A DNA stretch of 64,000 bases from Burkholderia cepacia (GCF_001039005.1 NZ_LDWR01000029.1:124001-188000), one strand, 5' to 3'. Shown: positions 52,304-61,400, counted from the first letter of the stretch. Numbers and translations: made by a program. The notes: generated by a model not told the origin, from the letters alone.

Positions 52304-52428
52304 ACGGGCGGGCCCGTGGCTGCCGAGCGACCGGTCATGGGCCGCACCACGGGCGTTGATATCCGTAAAAAACCGCTAGACTGCGAACGCCTTCCCCGCA
52401 CATGGACTGAACCATTCAGGATAGCGAC

Positions 52429-52998
52429 ATGACCGAAAGCGCTCTAACCTTTACCAGTCAGACCGAATGGGAAAGCTGGTTGGGGCAACACTGCAGCAGT
52501 TCGACCGGTGCATGGCTGCGTCTGGCGAAAAAAGGCACCGGGCAGCGGACCGTGACCTACGAACAGGCGTTGGAAAGCGCCCTCTGTCATGGCTGGATCG
52601 ATGGTCAAAAGCGGGCTGAGAGCGAGCAATACTGGTTACAACGCTTCACCCCGCGCACCGCAAAAAGCATCTGGTCCAAACTCAACAAGGAAAGGGCTGA
52701 AGTGCTGATCGCCGCCGGCAGAATGCGCCCGCCCGGCATGAGCGAAATCGAGAAGGCCAGGAAGGACGGCCGCTGGGAGGCTGCTTATACGTCGGCCAGT
52801 CACTCGGTCGTGCCGGACGACCTGCAGGCGGCTCTGGACGCAAATCCGGGCGCCAGGAAGTTTTTTGCAACCCTGAACAGCCGCAACCGCTATGCCATCC
52901 TGTATCGGATACAGAACGCCAAAAAGCCGGAAACAAGGGCGCGCAAAATCGAGGAATTCGTCGACATGCTGAATCGTGGTGAAACCTTCCATCCATAA
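52429..52998 (+). CDS. YdeI-family protein (OmpD-associated type)
   Basis: 189 residues. EWESWLGQHCSSSTGAWLRLAKKGTG, ALESALCHGWIDGQKRAESEQYWLQRFTPRTAKSIWSKLNKERAEVLI and the last NRYAILYRIQNAKKPETRARKIEEFVDMLNRGE are the YdeI/DUF1801-like signature. E. coli YdeI is linked to resistance to polymyxin and oxidative stress. Base composition is visibly lower in GC than in flanking genes, so it may be more recently acquired. It is preceded by ATAGCGAC with no strong ribosome site. Confidence 0.85.
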   Translation: MTESALTFTSQTEWESWLGQHCSSSTGAWLRLAKKGTGQRTVTYEQALESALCHGWIDGQKRAESEQYWLQRFTPRTAKSIWSKLNKERAEVLIAAGRMRPPGMSEIEKARKDGRWEAAYTSASHSVVPDDLQAALDANPGARKFFATLNSRNRYAILYRIQNAKKPETRARKIEEFVDMLNRGETFHP

Positions 52999-53296
52999 GT
53001 CTTGCGGTTCTGGCGGAGGTTTTGTCGAACGGGGCATATAACCCGTAACGGCCGCTTCGGCTCGGCAGTCTTCATGCGTGGAACACGCCCGAAGGACTGC
53101 TACCGGTCGAACGCGGAACGACGAGTTCGGCCCGACAGCGAGATATTCGTACGATAGCGGACCTTCCGTAGCTGCCCCACCAGGCCACGCGTAGAAGAAG
53201 ATTTCGGCAAGATGAGCAGCGACGGTCAACGCAGATGCGTTGTCGGCAGATGGCCGTCGTGAGGTGGTCGCCGCTCTTCAATCGGTCGCGCCGGCG
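52999..53296. other. Non-coding stretch between the YdeI and DUF1059 genes
   Basis: 298 bases of lower GC with only short frames lacking ribosome sites. No hairpin with a T tract is evident here. Confidence 0.4.
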
Positions 53297-53509
53297 TTAC
53301 GCGTGACGCGGTGCTTCAACGGGCGGTGTGCCGTCATGAAACAGCGTTTTCAGCTGCGAACGCAGTTCCGGCGAATCGGCATGCTTGTGAACCGTGACCG
53401 CATGCTGGACGGCCGCCTCGAGCAACTCGTTTTCGGAATCCGCGGATAGCGCAACGGAACAATTCATTTCGCTCGGGAATTCCCGGCAGTCGATGTATTT
53501 GCGCGTCAT
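53297..53509 (-). CDS. DUF1059 family small protein
   Basis: 70 residues: TRKYIDCREFPSEMNCSVALSADSENELLEAAVQHAVTVHKHADSPELRSQLKTLF is the DUF1059 pattern, with a Cys after the first strand, a second Cys and a His-x-His in HKHAD. GAAGAGGAC lies upstream of the ATG. The family is small, conserved and without a known role. Confidence 0.85.
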   Translation of the reverse strand: MTRKYIDCREFPSEMNCSVALSADSENELLEAAVQHAVTVHKHADSPELRSQLKTLFHDGTPPVEAPRHA

Positions 53510-53890
53510 GATGTCCTCTTCATACGACAGTAGTCATGGGTCTTGCGTGAATGACCGCGCGGGATGCCGCGCGAAGCACATAGGGCACGATTGCGCCTCC
53601 TTGTCGCGGACGAAATGATTTTGAAAGTATAGGTTGCGTGCAATGAATTCGCGGTAGCGCATCGAAATTTGCAGCGTTCCGCCTGCGGCCACGAATGAAA
53701 CAGGGATGTACTTAACGGCCGACTACATGGCTGACGAATTCCGCACACGAAAGTCCATCGTCTGGCCGGAAGCGACGTTGGCATGGCAGTTCGTCCCGCG
53801 GCTCACCGAAAATTCCGGAAGAACGCAAAAGGCCGACGGGCAGTGAACCCGTCGGCCTATTTTTCGAACGCGTGCGCGCTGCGCCGCGCG
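53510..53890. other. Lower-GC intergenic stretch before the SsuA-type gene
   Basis: 381 bases with no credible gene; frames here are short and unsupported. It ends in the terminator of the next gene, listed separately. Confidence 0.4.
53827..53865 (-). terminator. Terminator of the SsuA-type gene
   Basis: AGGCCGACGGG (53830-53840) pairs with CCCGTCGGCCT (53848-53858) around CAGTGAA. On the minus strand the stem runs into TTTTGCG, about 30 bases past the stop codon of the gene at 53891; on the plus strand it runs into ATTTTT, so it may be bidirectional. Confidence 0.8.
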
Positions 53891-54871
53891 TTACTTCGCC
53901 GCGACCGCCGTCGCCACGCGTTTATCGGTCCACGCGTTGTCTGCGACGCTCAGCTTCTGCGGAATCAGCTTCGCCCCATAAAACGCATCGGCAACGCCTT
54001 GCTGAACCTTGACGATCTTCTCGTCGATCGGCACCGCGCCGAACGGCACGCGCTTGATCCACGTCTCGACGAGCGGCAGCGGCAGCCCGACCTTCGGTGC
54101 GATCAGCGCGGCGGTCTCGGCCGGATGCCCGTTGACCCACAGGCCCGTCTCGCGCGCCTGCTTCAGGATCGCGCCAACCACGTCGGCATGCTGCTCCGCG
54201 AAATCGCGCGTCGCCTCGTAGAAGTTGTTCGCGGGCGTGAGGCCCGTGTAGTCGGACAGCGTGCGGATCTTCAGCGAATTCTGCGCGGCTGCGTAGTAGG
54301 GATCCCACACGGCCCACGCGTCGACGTTGCCGCTCTCGAACGCGGCGCGTGCGTCGGCGGGCGGCAGGTACACGGGGCGGATCTCGTCGTAGCGCACGCC
54401 GGCCTTCTTCAGCGCTTCGAGCAGCAGGTAGTTCGCGCTCGAGCCCTTCTGCAGCGCGACCTTCTTGCCGCGCAGGTCGGCGAGCGAACGGACCGGCGAA
54501 TCGGCCTTCACGAACACGGCTTCGTTGTGCGGCGACGGCGGTTCCGCGCCGACATACACGAAGCGCACGCCGGCTGCCTGCGCGAACACCGGCGGCGGCG
54601 CGCCCGTATAGCCGAAGTCGATGCTGTTCGCGTTGAGCGCTTCCAGCAGTTGCGGGCCGGCCGGGAATTCGAACCACTGCACGCCATAGCCGAGCGGCTT
54701 GAGGCGTGCTTCGAGCGAGCCTTGCGCCTTGATGACCGACAGCAGGCCGGCCTTCTGGTAGCCGATGCGCACGACCTTGTCGGCGCTGCCCTGCGCGAAG
54801 GCGGACGTGGCGGCGACGGCGACGAGCGCCGTCGCGGCGGTGCGGGTGATCCAGCGGGTGAAACGAATCAT
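53891..54871 (-). CDS. ssuA: Aliphatic sulfonate/taurine ABC transporter substrate-binding protein
   Basis: 326 residues. A twin hydrophobic signal peptide ends near SAFAQG, and the mature NMT1/SsuA-type protein has VRIGYQKAGLLSVIKAQGSLEARLKPLGYGVQWFEFPAGPQLLEALN and SIDFGYTGAPPPVFAQAAG, typical of sulfonate binding proteins. The C-terminus KRVPFGAVPIDEKIVKVQQGVADAFYGAKLIPQ is also like SsuA. No permease or ATPase gene flanks it, so it is an orphan that must serve a system encoded elsewhere. Start ATG 54871 marks the signal peptide, although the frame is open to 54949. Confidence 0.88.
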   Translation of the reverse strand: MIRFTRWITRTAATALVAVAATSAFAQGSADKVVRIGYQKAGLLSVIKAQGSLEARLKPLGYGVQWFEFPAGPQLLEALNANSIDFGYTGAPPPVFAQAAGVRFVYVGAEPPSPHNEAVFVKADSPVRSLADLRGKKVALQKGSSANYLLLEALKKAGVRYDEIRPVYLPPADARAAFESGNVDAWAVWDPYYAAAQNSLKIRTLSDYTGLTPANNFYEATRDFAEQHADVVGAILKQARETGLWVNGHPAETAALIAPKVGLPLPLVETWIKRVPFGAVPIDEKIVKVQQGVADAFYGAKLIPQKLSVADNAWTDKRVATAVAAK

Positions 54872-54994
54872 CGAACGGACTCCATGCGAAACGTCTTCGG
54901 GGAGCGGCCGGTGCCGCTCGGTTGGAAGAATCGTCGCATGGGCGGTCAAGACCGCAAACGAAGCATTGCCGATATCAATATGACGGCGGCGGGC

Positions 54995-55834
54995 TTATGC
55001 TTTGTCGCCGTCGCCTTGCGTATCGGGCGTGCCGGACTGCCGCGCGGCCTCGTCGCTGAGCTTCTTGTCGAGGATCGTCGCGACGCGGCCGCCGAGATAC
55101 GCGCTTGCCGCGGTTTCGAGCGCGCGGTTCGTCTCGCCTTCGACGAACACGGCCGCGAGCGGGCGCAGGCGCCAGATCGCGTCGACCAGTTCGGGCACGT
55201 CGGTGGCCGGCGGCAGCGTGTCGGCGTCGTAGCGGTCGAGCCGCTTCACGACGAGGTCGACGAGCAGCCGCGCGATCGCGTCGAAGTGCGGCCGCGCGAG
55301 GCTGATCACGTCGAGCAGTTCGCGCGGCGGGATGCCTTCCTTCGTCATCGCGGCGGCCGCCTCGAGCAGCGCGGGGCTTTTCGCGACGAACGACAGGCCG
55401 TGCCGTTCGAGCAGGCCGAGCTCGGTCACGCGGGAAAGCTGCGTGGTGGCCTGCGGGCCGAACATCTGCGCAAGCGCGGCGAGCGAATAGGTTTTCGGCA
55501 GTTCATGCGACCAGCGGCCGCCGATCGCGTTTTCGAGGCCGAGGATCGAACGCAGGTCGTGGCCTTCGTCGATCGCCTTGATCAGGTCCTGGATGTTCGA
55601 CAGCGTATAGCCGCGCGCGAGCAGGTGGTTGATCAGCTTCAGGCGGGCGACGTGCGTGTCGTCGTAGATGCCGACGCGCCCGCGTTTCTCCGGCGGCGCG
55701 AGCAGCCCGCGGTCCTGGTACGCGCGAACGTTGCGCACGGTCGTGTCGGACACGCGCGCGAGTTCGTCGACCGTGTACTCGTTGCGGGAATCCGCCGCGG
55801 CCTCGTCGGGTGTGGAATGAGTCTGTTTTGCCAT
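54995..55834 (-). CDS. MerR-family transcriptional regulator
   Basis: 279 residues. The N-terminal winged helix is YTVDELARVSDTTVRNVRAYQDRGLLAPPEKRGRVGIYDDTHVARLKLINHLLARGYTLSNIQDLI, a full MerR DNA-binding domain. The long C-terminus (over 180 residues) is Ala/Leu-rich without a Cys pair, so it is not a metal sensor; it probably binds an organic ligand. It is 123 bases from the SsuA-type gene and next to the GNAT gene on the same strand. Confidence 0.9.
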   Translation of the reverse strand: MAKQTHSTPDEAAADSRNEYTVDELARVSDTTVRNVRAYQDRGLLAPPEKRGRVGIYDDTHVARLKLINHLLARGYTLSNIQDLIKAIDEGHDLRSILGLENAIGGRWSHELPKTYSLAALAQMFGPQATTQLSRVTELGLLERHGLSFVAKSPALLEAAAAMTKEGIPPRELLDVISLARPHFDAIARLLVDLVVKRLDRYDADTLPPATDVPELVDAIWRLRPLAAVFVEGETNRALETAASAYLGGRVATILDKKLSDEAARQSGTPDTQGDGDKA

Positions 55835-55843
55835 GCGGCCATT

Positions 55844-56407
55844 CTAGCGCGACGGGGCGGGCTCGGGCGAGGCGGGCAGCGTGTGCGCGCCGTCGCCGAG
55901 CGGGCGTTGCATCAGCGCCGTGTCGATCCAGCGGCCGTGCTTGAAACCGACCGCCTTCAGCGTGCCGGCCGGCTCGAAGCCGAACGCGCGATGCAGCGAC
56001 GTCGAGCCGCCGGTGCCGCCGTCGGCGATCACCGCGATCATCTGCCGCCACGGGCCGGCCTCGCAGCGCGCGATCAGGGCCGCGAGCAGCGTACGGCCGA
56101 CGCCGCGCCCGCGCTGCGCGTCGTCGATGTAGATCGAATCCTCGATCGTGAAGCGATACGCACGGCGCGCGCGGTACGGCGTCGCGTACGCATAACCGGC
56201 CACGCGACCGTCGCATTCGGCGACGAGATAGGGCAGTCCATCGCGCAGCACCGCGTCGCGGCGCGCGCGCAGCTCGGCGGCGTCGGGCGGCGTTTCCTCG
56301 AACGATGCGACGCTGTGGAGCACGTGGTGCGCATAGATCGCGTGGATCGCGGCGAGGTCGGCGTCGGTCGCGTCGCGGACGATGCAGGCGGCTGGCGTGG
56401 TGGACAT
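55844..56407 (-). CDS. GNAT acetyltransferase, phosphinothricin N-acetyltransferase-like
   Basis: 187 residues. IVRDATDADLAAIHAIYAHHVLHSVASFEETPPDAAELRAR and GRVAGYAYATPYRARRAYRFTIEDSIYIDDAQRGRGVGRTLLAALIARCE are the PAT family fingerprint, with the acetyl-CoA loop QRGRGVGRTLL. A later IADGGTGGSTSLHRAFGFEPAGTLKAVGFKHGRW is typical. It would acetylate an amine such as methionine sulfone-like or other small amino acids. It starts 9 bases before the MerR gene on the same strand, so both may share a transcript. Confidence 0.9.
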   Translation of the reverse strand: MSTTPAACIVRDATDADLAAIHAIYAHHVLHSVASFEETPPDAAELRARRDAVLRDGLPYLVAECDGRVAGYAYATPYRARRAYRFTIEDSIYIDDAQRGRGVGRTLLAALIARCEAGPWRQMIAVIADGGTGGSTSLHRAFGFEPAGTLKAVGFKHGRWIDTALMQRPLGDGAHTLPASPEPAPSR

Positions 56408-56505
56408 GGTGGCGGGGTGGCAGGGCCGGGATGCGGGCAAACCATGACTATGCGGGCGATTGCGTGACACGTAAAGCGGCGGCCGTGCGTCCGGTGCCGC
56501 GGCGG

Positions 56506-57525
56506 TCAGTTCGGCTGCCGCTTCTTCTGCGTGTCGCGCGGCAACTCGTCGAAGCGGGCGAAGTAGTACGCGGAAAAGCGGCCGAGGTGCCCGAAGCCGA
56601 ATGTCAGCGCCGTATCGGTGATGCTGGCCACCGGGTCGGTCAGCAACTGCACGCGCGCGGCGTCCAGCCGGATATTGCGCAGCAGTTCCATCGGGGTCGC
56701 GCCGTGGTAGCGCCGGCACAGCACGTTCAGCGTCCGCAGGCTGACGCCGGCCGCCCTGGCGAGATCTTCGAGCGAGATCGGCGCGCAGAGCCGCGCGTGG
56801 ATGAATTCGTGCAGCGCATCCATCTGCCGGATGCCGCCGCGCGATCCGGCTTGCGCCGGCGCGCCGCGCGCTTGCGGCGCCGGGCCGGCCTGCGCGGCAG
56901 CGGGCGACGGCGGGCAATGCACGAGCAGGAACAGCGCGAGGCTTCGTTCGAAGTGGTCGCGCCATTCGGCCCGGATGCCGCCGTCGTCGGCAACGGCGAG
57001 CACGTTGAGCAGCGACTGCGCGATCAGATCCCATTGCGACGCAAGCGCCGTCGGCAACAGGAATCCCGGTGCGAGGCCGGGCGCCGCTTCGTCGGGCCGG
57101 CGGCCGCAGACCGCGCGCATCAGCGAATCGGGTACCTTGACGATCAGTTGCCGGGTGCCGGACCGCCAGCGGAGCCGGACGCGCGACGTCGGCGCCAGCA
57201 CGGCGGTGCGCCCTTCGGACACGCCCATCACGTGCCCGTCGCACTCGATTTCGGCGCCGCCCGCGAGCGACGTGTGGACGAGCGAAAAGCCGTCGAACGG
57301 GCGCGGGGCGACCTCGACTTCGGCGCCGTATTGCAGCGCATAGACGCTCAGGTGATTCAGTTGCCCCTTGAAAAGCGCTGCGTCGGGTACACCCTGCTTC
57401 CAGCGCAGCGCATGCTCGGCCAGTTCCAGCGAGACCTGCTCGTGCGCATCCGTGCGCAATCCTGATCGAAACACGCAATTCCGATACAGCGCGGACAGCA
57501 CGTCCGCATTCGCGGTGAGGGGCAT
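56506..57525 (-). CDS. AraC-family regulator with an AraC_binding_2 (BenR/XylS-type) N-terminal domain
   Basis: 339 residues. The N-terminal effector part (VSLELAEHALRWKQGVPDAALFKGQLNHLSVYALQYGAEVEVAPRPF) is of the XylS/BenR-like class, and the C-terminal DNA-binding domain is LARAAGVSLRTLNVLCRRYHGATPMELLRNIRLDAARVQLLTD...ALTFGFGHLGRFSAYYFARFDELP. CAGGAGACGCC precedes ATG 57525. It is divergent from the AAHS transporter gene, so it is likely to activate it in response to an aromatic acid. A linker of Ala/Gly/Pro (residues 230-250) joins the two domains. Confidence 0.9.
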   Translation of the reverse strand: MPLTANADVLSALYRNCVFRSGLRTDAHEQVSLELAEHALRWKQGVPDAALFKGQLNHLSVYALQYGAEVEVAPRPFDGFSLVHTSLAGGAEIECDGHVMGVSEGRTAVLAPTSRVRLRWRSGTRQLIVKVPDSLMRAVCGRRPDEAAPGLAPGFLLPTALASQWDLIAQSLLNVLAVADDGGIRAEWRDHFERSLALFLLVHCPPSPAAAQAGPAPQARGAPAQAGSRGGIRQMDALHEFIHARLCAPISLEDLARAAGVSLRTLNVLCRRYHGATPMELLRNIRLDAARVQLLTDPVASITDTALTFGFGHLGRFSAYYFARFDELPRDTQKKRQPN

Positions 57526-57951
57526 GGGGCGTCTCCTGTGTGGCGCTTGTCGTGCGGTACATCCGGCTGGCCGCGGATGCGCGTCGTGCCACATCGGTTT
57601 CTCTTGTGAGCGAGATATCCTGAAAGGATGATATTGATCTTTGTCAGGCTTGTCGAAAGTTTCGCAAGAATCGGATAGTCCAGTTCCCGCAGGGGAAAAA
57701 TCCGGATAGCGCGCGGCGCGCGGTACGAGAAAAACGGATCGAATTCGCGCGCCGGCTGCAAATTCCGGATAGTGGAAATCATTGTGGCTTCCTACACTGC
57801 GCCGGCATCCGGACGGACAGCTGCGCATTTCACGACGATGATTCGTACAACTACTAAATAGATAGGCTGAGCGATCGTATTGGTTCGAACGCGCGTGATG
57901 CGACGGCTACCGCCGGGCCTGAATCCCCTCTGTAAAAAAGAAGGAAGTTCC
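57526..57951. other. Divergent intergenic region between AraC regulator and AAHS transporter
   Basis: 426 bases with lower GC and no gene. It contains three GGATAG boxes (57673, 57702 and 57767); two of these lie in a XylS-type context listed next. No terminator-like hairpin is seen. Confidence 0.5.
57663..57771. promoter_or_regulatory. XylS/BenR-like half-sites TGCA-N6-GGATA
   Basis: TGCA (57757-57760), six bases and GGATA (57767-57771) match the XylS half-site TGCA-N6-GGNTA exactly. A second copy has CGCA (57663-57666), six bases and GGATA (57673-57677), one mismatch. They are not at the usual 21-base repeat spacing, so binding is inferred. Confidence 0.4.
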
Positions 57952-59316
57952 ATGCGTCAAATCAACCTGCAGGCGCTCTCCGACGATGCGCGGCTGGGCA
58001 AGCTGCACGGCGTCGTGTTGTTTTGGTGCGCGCTGATCATCGTGTTCGACGGTTACGACCTGGCGGTGGCCGGCATCGCGCTGCCGGCGATCATGAAGGA
58101 GATGGGCGTCAGCCCGGCGCAGGCCGGATTCATGGTCAGCTCGGCGCTGTTCGGCATGATGTTCGGCAACATCGTGTTCGGGACCGTCGCCGAGCGGATC
58201 GGGCGCCGCTGGGCCATCGCGGCCTGCCTGACGCTGTTCAGCGTGTTTACCGCGGCGGCCGGGCTGGCGCCGACGCCCGCACTGTTCGGCGCCGCCCGCT
58301 TCCTGGCGGGCATCGGCATCGGCGGCGTGATGCCGAACGTTATAGCCCATATGACCGAGTACTCGCCGCGCCGCATGCGCAGTACGCTGGTGACGCTGAT
58401 GTTCAGCGGCTATTCGGTCGGCGGCATGCTGGCGGCCGTGATGGGCAAGGGAATGATCGAGACGTTCGGGTGGCAGTCCGTGTTCGTCGCGGCGGCCGCG
58501 CCGGTGCTGCTCGTCCCGCTGCTCGTGAAATGGATGCCGGAATCGCTGCCGTTCCTGATCCGGCGCGGCAGGACCGACGAGCTCGCGCGCATCGCGCGCC
58601 GGCTCGATCCTGCATACCGGCGTCAACCGGGCGACTGTTATGTCGTTCCGCGCGAGGACAGGGCGGGCGGCGCGCGGGTTCGCCAGTTGTTCGACGACGG
58701 TCGTGGATTCAGCACGGTCATGTTCTGGATCGCCTGCTTCATGTGCCTGTTCATGGTGTATGCGCTCAGCTCGTGGCTGACCCGGCTGATGGCGAGCGCC
58801 GGCTACAGCCTCGGCTCCGCGCTGACCTTCGTGCTGGTGCTGAACGCCGGCGCGATGGTCGGCGCGATCGGTGGCGGCTGGCTCGCCGATCGCTTTCCGA
58901 TCAAGACGGTGCTCGTGTCGATGTATCTGCTCGCGGCGGTGTCGATCACGCTGCTCGGCTACCGGATGCCGACCGCGCTGCTGTTCGTGCTGGTCGGCCT
59001 CGCGGGCGCTTCGACGATCGGCACGCAGATCGTCAACTGCGCGTATGCGGGGCAGTTCTACCCGATGACAATCCGCTCGACAGGCATCGGCTGGACGCTG
59101 GGCGTGGGTCGCGGCGGCGCGATCCTGGCGCCGATCGTCATCGGTTTGCTGGTGGGCATCGATCTGCCGCTGGAACAGAACTTCATGGCGATCGGCCTGC
59201 CCGCGCTGGCGGCAGCCGTCGCGGTCGGCCTGATCGATCATCGGCGCTCGGCGTCGCATCACGGCCTTCCGGCTTCGGCCGGCGAACGGCAGGCGTCGCC
59301 CGCGCGGCAGTCCTGA
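57952..59316 (+). CDS. MFS aromatic acid:H+ symporter, benzoate transporter-like
   Basis: 454 residues with 12 membrane segments. The first helix has FDGYDLAVAGIALPAIM, then GTVAERIGRRWAI in loop 2-3 and RFLAGIGIGGVMPNVIAHMTEYSPRR in helix 4, all AAHS marks. The later half holds GQFYPMTIRSTGIGWTLGVGRGGAIL. It imports benzoate or a related acid. AAGAAGGAAG is the ribosome site before ATG 57952. It is divergent from the AraC gene; no benzoate dioxygenase genes are in the window, so the catabolic enzymes are elsewhere. It differs in sequence from the AAHS permease at 17990. Confidence 0.92.
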   Translation: MRQINLQALSDDARLGKLHGVVLFWCALIIVFDGYDLAVAGIALPAIMKEMGVSPAQAGFMVSSALFGMMFGNIVFGTVAERIGRRWAIAACLTLFSVFTAAAGLAPTPALFGAARFLAGIGIGGVMPNVIAHMTEYSPRRMRSTLVTLMFSGYSVGGMLAAVMGKGMIETFGWQSVFVAAAAPVLLVPLLVKWMPESLPFLIRRGRTDELARIARRLDPAYRRQPGDCYVVPREDRAGGARVRQLFDDGRGFSTVMFWIACFMCLFMVYALSSWLTRLMASAGYSLGSALTFVLVLNAGAMVGAIGGGWLADRFPIKTVLVSMYLLAAVSITLLGYRMPTALLFVLVGLAGASTIGTQIVNCAYAGQFYPMTIRSTGIGWTLGVGRGGAILAPIVIGLLVGIDLPLEQNFMAIGLPALAAAVAVGLIDHRRSASHHGLPASAGERQASPARQS

Positions 59317-59391
59317 GCGGCGCATCTGCGGGGTGCAACCCGCCGCGGATCACGGCCGGCCCGCCGCAGCGGTTCTGACGGGGCTGCGGCG

Positions 59392-60318
59392 TCAGAGCCG
59401 CCCGTCCGCCGCGTGCACTGCATCCGCGATTGCATCCGCGACGCGCTGCACGCGCGGCGAGCGGCGCACGTCCGGATGGACGACGAGCCAGATCTCGCGC
59501 TCGATGTCGCAGCGCGGCGCAGCCGTCAGCTCGACGAGCGGCGCGCCGGCGTGCGCGGCGGGATCGTCGACGAGAAACCTGGGCAGCAGCGCGACGCCTG
59601 CCCCCGCCGCGCACGCGCGATGTTGCGCGGCCAGGTCGTTGGTGACGAACGCGAAGCGGCGCCCGGCCGCGAAGCGTTCGAGCCACTGCTGTTGCGGCGT
59701 TTGCGCGAGCGCGTCGTCGTAACCGACGAATGGCCAGGTGTCGGGCGACGCGTCCGCCCATTCCGGCGATGCGCACAGCGCGAAGCGCATCGTGCCGAGC
59801 CGGCGCGCGGCGAGCCCCGGCTCGCTCGGCCGCGACAGGCGCACCGCGAGATCGGCTTCGCGCGCGTACAGGTTCGCCGCATGCATCTCGCCCATCAGGT
59901 CGATCCGCAGCGCCGGCCATGCGTGCTGCGCGCGGGCGAGCCGCGGCGCGAGGAAATGGCTGGCGAACACCGGCGACGCCGACACGCGCACCACGCCGTC
60001 GAGTGCCGCCGCGCCCTGGGCGGCGCGCGCGAACGCATGCGTGTCGGTTTCGATGCGCGCGGCGTGGTCGGCGAGGTGCAGCCCTTCGTCGGTCGGCGGC
60101 CAGCCGCGCGGCAGCCGGTCGAACAGCCGGATGCCGAGCGCGGACTCCAGCGCGTCGATGCGCCGCGCGACCGTCGAATGCTGAACCTGCAGCGCCCGTG
60201 CGGCCGCCGACAGACTGCCGCCGCGCATCACCGCGAGGAAGTAGCGGATGTCGTCCCAGCTCATCGGCAGTGCAGACGCGGCAGCGGGATCTTGATCGTG
60301 GTCGGTCGAATTTTGCAC
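59392..60318 (-). CDS. LysR-family transcriptional regulator
   Basis: 308 residues. The N-terminal winged helix is WDDIRYFLAVMRGGSLSAAARALQVQHSTVARRIDALESALGIRLFDRLPRGW, and the C-terminal periplasmic-binding-like effector domain has the pattern LARAQHAWPALRIDLMGEMHAANLYAREADLAVRLSRPSEPGLAARRLG. It is divergent from the quinone oxidoreductase gene 84 bases away, the usual LysR arrangement, so that gene is the first candidate target. ATG 60264, before SWDD, is an alternative start. Confidence 0.92.
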   Translation of the reverse strand: MQNSTDHDQDPAAASALPMSWDDIRYFLAVMRGGSLSAAARALQVQHSTVARRIDALESALGIRLFDRLPRGWPPTDEGLHLADHAARIETDTHAFARAAQGAAALDGVVRVSASPVFASHFLAPRLARAQHAWPALRIDLMGEMHAANLYAREADLAVRLSRPSEPGLAARRLGTMRFALCASPEWADASPDTWPFVGYDDALAQTPQQQWLERFAAGRRFAFVTNDLAAQHRACAAGAGVALLPRFLVDDPAAHAGAPLVELTAAPRCDIEREIWLVVHPDVRRSPRVQRVADAIADAVHAADGRL

Positions 60319-60401
60319 AGTAAATGGGCGAGAAACGTGAATTCCGTTCGATTATGCACGATGGGATGATCGTGTCACTTCATTCGATTGCGAGGAACGT
60401 C

Positions 60402-61400
60402 ATGACCCAAACAACCACCGCCATCCGGATCGGAATCGACCGCTACGGCGACGCCGGCGTGCTGCGTCGCGTCGATGCGCCCGTCGCGCCGCCCGGTGCC
60501 GGCGAAGTGCGGATTCGCCAGACCGCCATCGGCGTGAATTTCGTCGACATCTATTTCAGGACGGGCGCGCACGCATTGCCCGCGTTGCCGGATGCGCTCG
60601 GCGTCGAGGCGGCCGGCGTGATCGACGTGGTCGGGGCCGGCGTGACGGATCTCGTCCCGGGCCAGCGTGTCGCGTACGCCGGTATGCCGACCGGCAGCTA
60701 CGCGAGCCTGCGGACGATGCCGGCCGAGCGCGTGCTGCCGATACCCGACGGCCTGAGCGACGACGCTGCCGCCGCCGGGCTGCTGAAAGGGATCACCGTC
60801 TACATGCTGCTGCATCGCGTCCGGCAGGTCGGCGCCGGCGATACGGTGCTCGTGCACGCGGCGGCCGGCGGCGTCGGGCTGCTGGCGACGCAGTGGGCGC
60901 ATGCGCTCGGCGCGCGGGTGATCGGCACGGTCGGGTCGCCCGCGAAAGCCGGGCTCGTGCGTATGCACGGTGCGGAGGCGGTCGTCGATTATCGCGAGGA
61001 GGATTTCGTCGCGGCCGCGCGTGCGTTCGGCGGCGGCGCGGGAGTCGATTACGCGATCGACGGGATCGGCGGCGACGTGCTGACGCGCACGCTCGGTGCG
61101 ATCCGTCCGTTCGGGATGGTCGCGAGCATCGGGCAGGTTGCCGCGATCGGCGCGCGGCAAACGCTGGACCTCGACGAACTCGGGCCGACCCGCTCGATCG
61201 CGCTGGCCCGGCCGAGCGTGCTTGGTTTCATCGCGCGCGACGTCGCCGGGTATCGCGAAGCCGCGCGCGCGACGCTCGAACGGCTGGCGGGCGGCATGCA
61301 CGTCGAGATCGGCGCGCGAGTGCCGCTCGAACAGGCGGCCGATGCGCACCGGTTGCTGGAGTCGCGCGCGACGACGGGGGCGGTGGTGCTGGTGCCGTAA
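60402..61400 (+). CDS. NADPH:quinone oxidoreductase-like MDR enzyme
   Basis: 332 residues of the zinc-free medium-chain dehydrogenase group. IGVNFVDIYFRTGAHALPALPDALGVEAAGVI is the quinone oxidoreductase mark and VLVHAAAGGVGLLATQWAHALGARVIGTVGSPAKAGL is the NADPH fold, with AAAGGVG as dinucleotide motif. No structural or catalytic zinc cysteines are present. It reduces quinones by one electron or an unsaturated ketone. GAGGAACG precedes the ATG. LysR lies divergent and probably controls it. Confidence 0.9.
   Translation: MTQTTTAIRIGIDRYGDAGVLRRVDAPVAPPGAGEVRIRQTAIGVNFVDIYFRTGAHALPALPDALGVEAAGVIDVVGAGVTDLVPGQRVAYAGMPTGSYASLRTMPAERVLPIPDGLSDDAAAAGLLKGITVYMLLHRVRQVGAGDTVLVHAAAGGVGLLATQWAHALGARVIGTVGSPAKAGLVRMHGAEAVVDYREEDFVAAARAFGGGAGVDYAIDGIGGDVLTRTLGAIRPFGMVASIGQVAAIGARQTLDLDELGPTRSIALARPSVLGFIARDVAGYREAARATLERLAGGMHVEIGARVPLEQAADAHRLLESRATTGAVVLVP

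Noticed and set aside
53506..53784. 92-residue minus-strand frame in the low-GC stretch
   Set aside because: Overlaps the DUF1059 start region, has no ribosome site and shows no family pattern.
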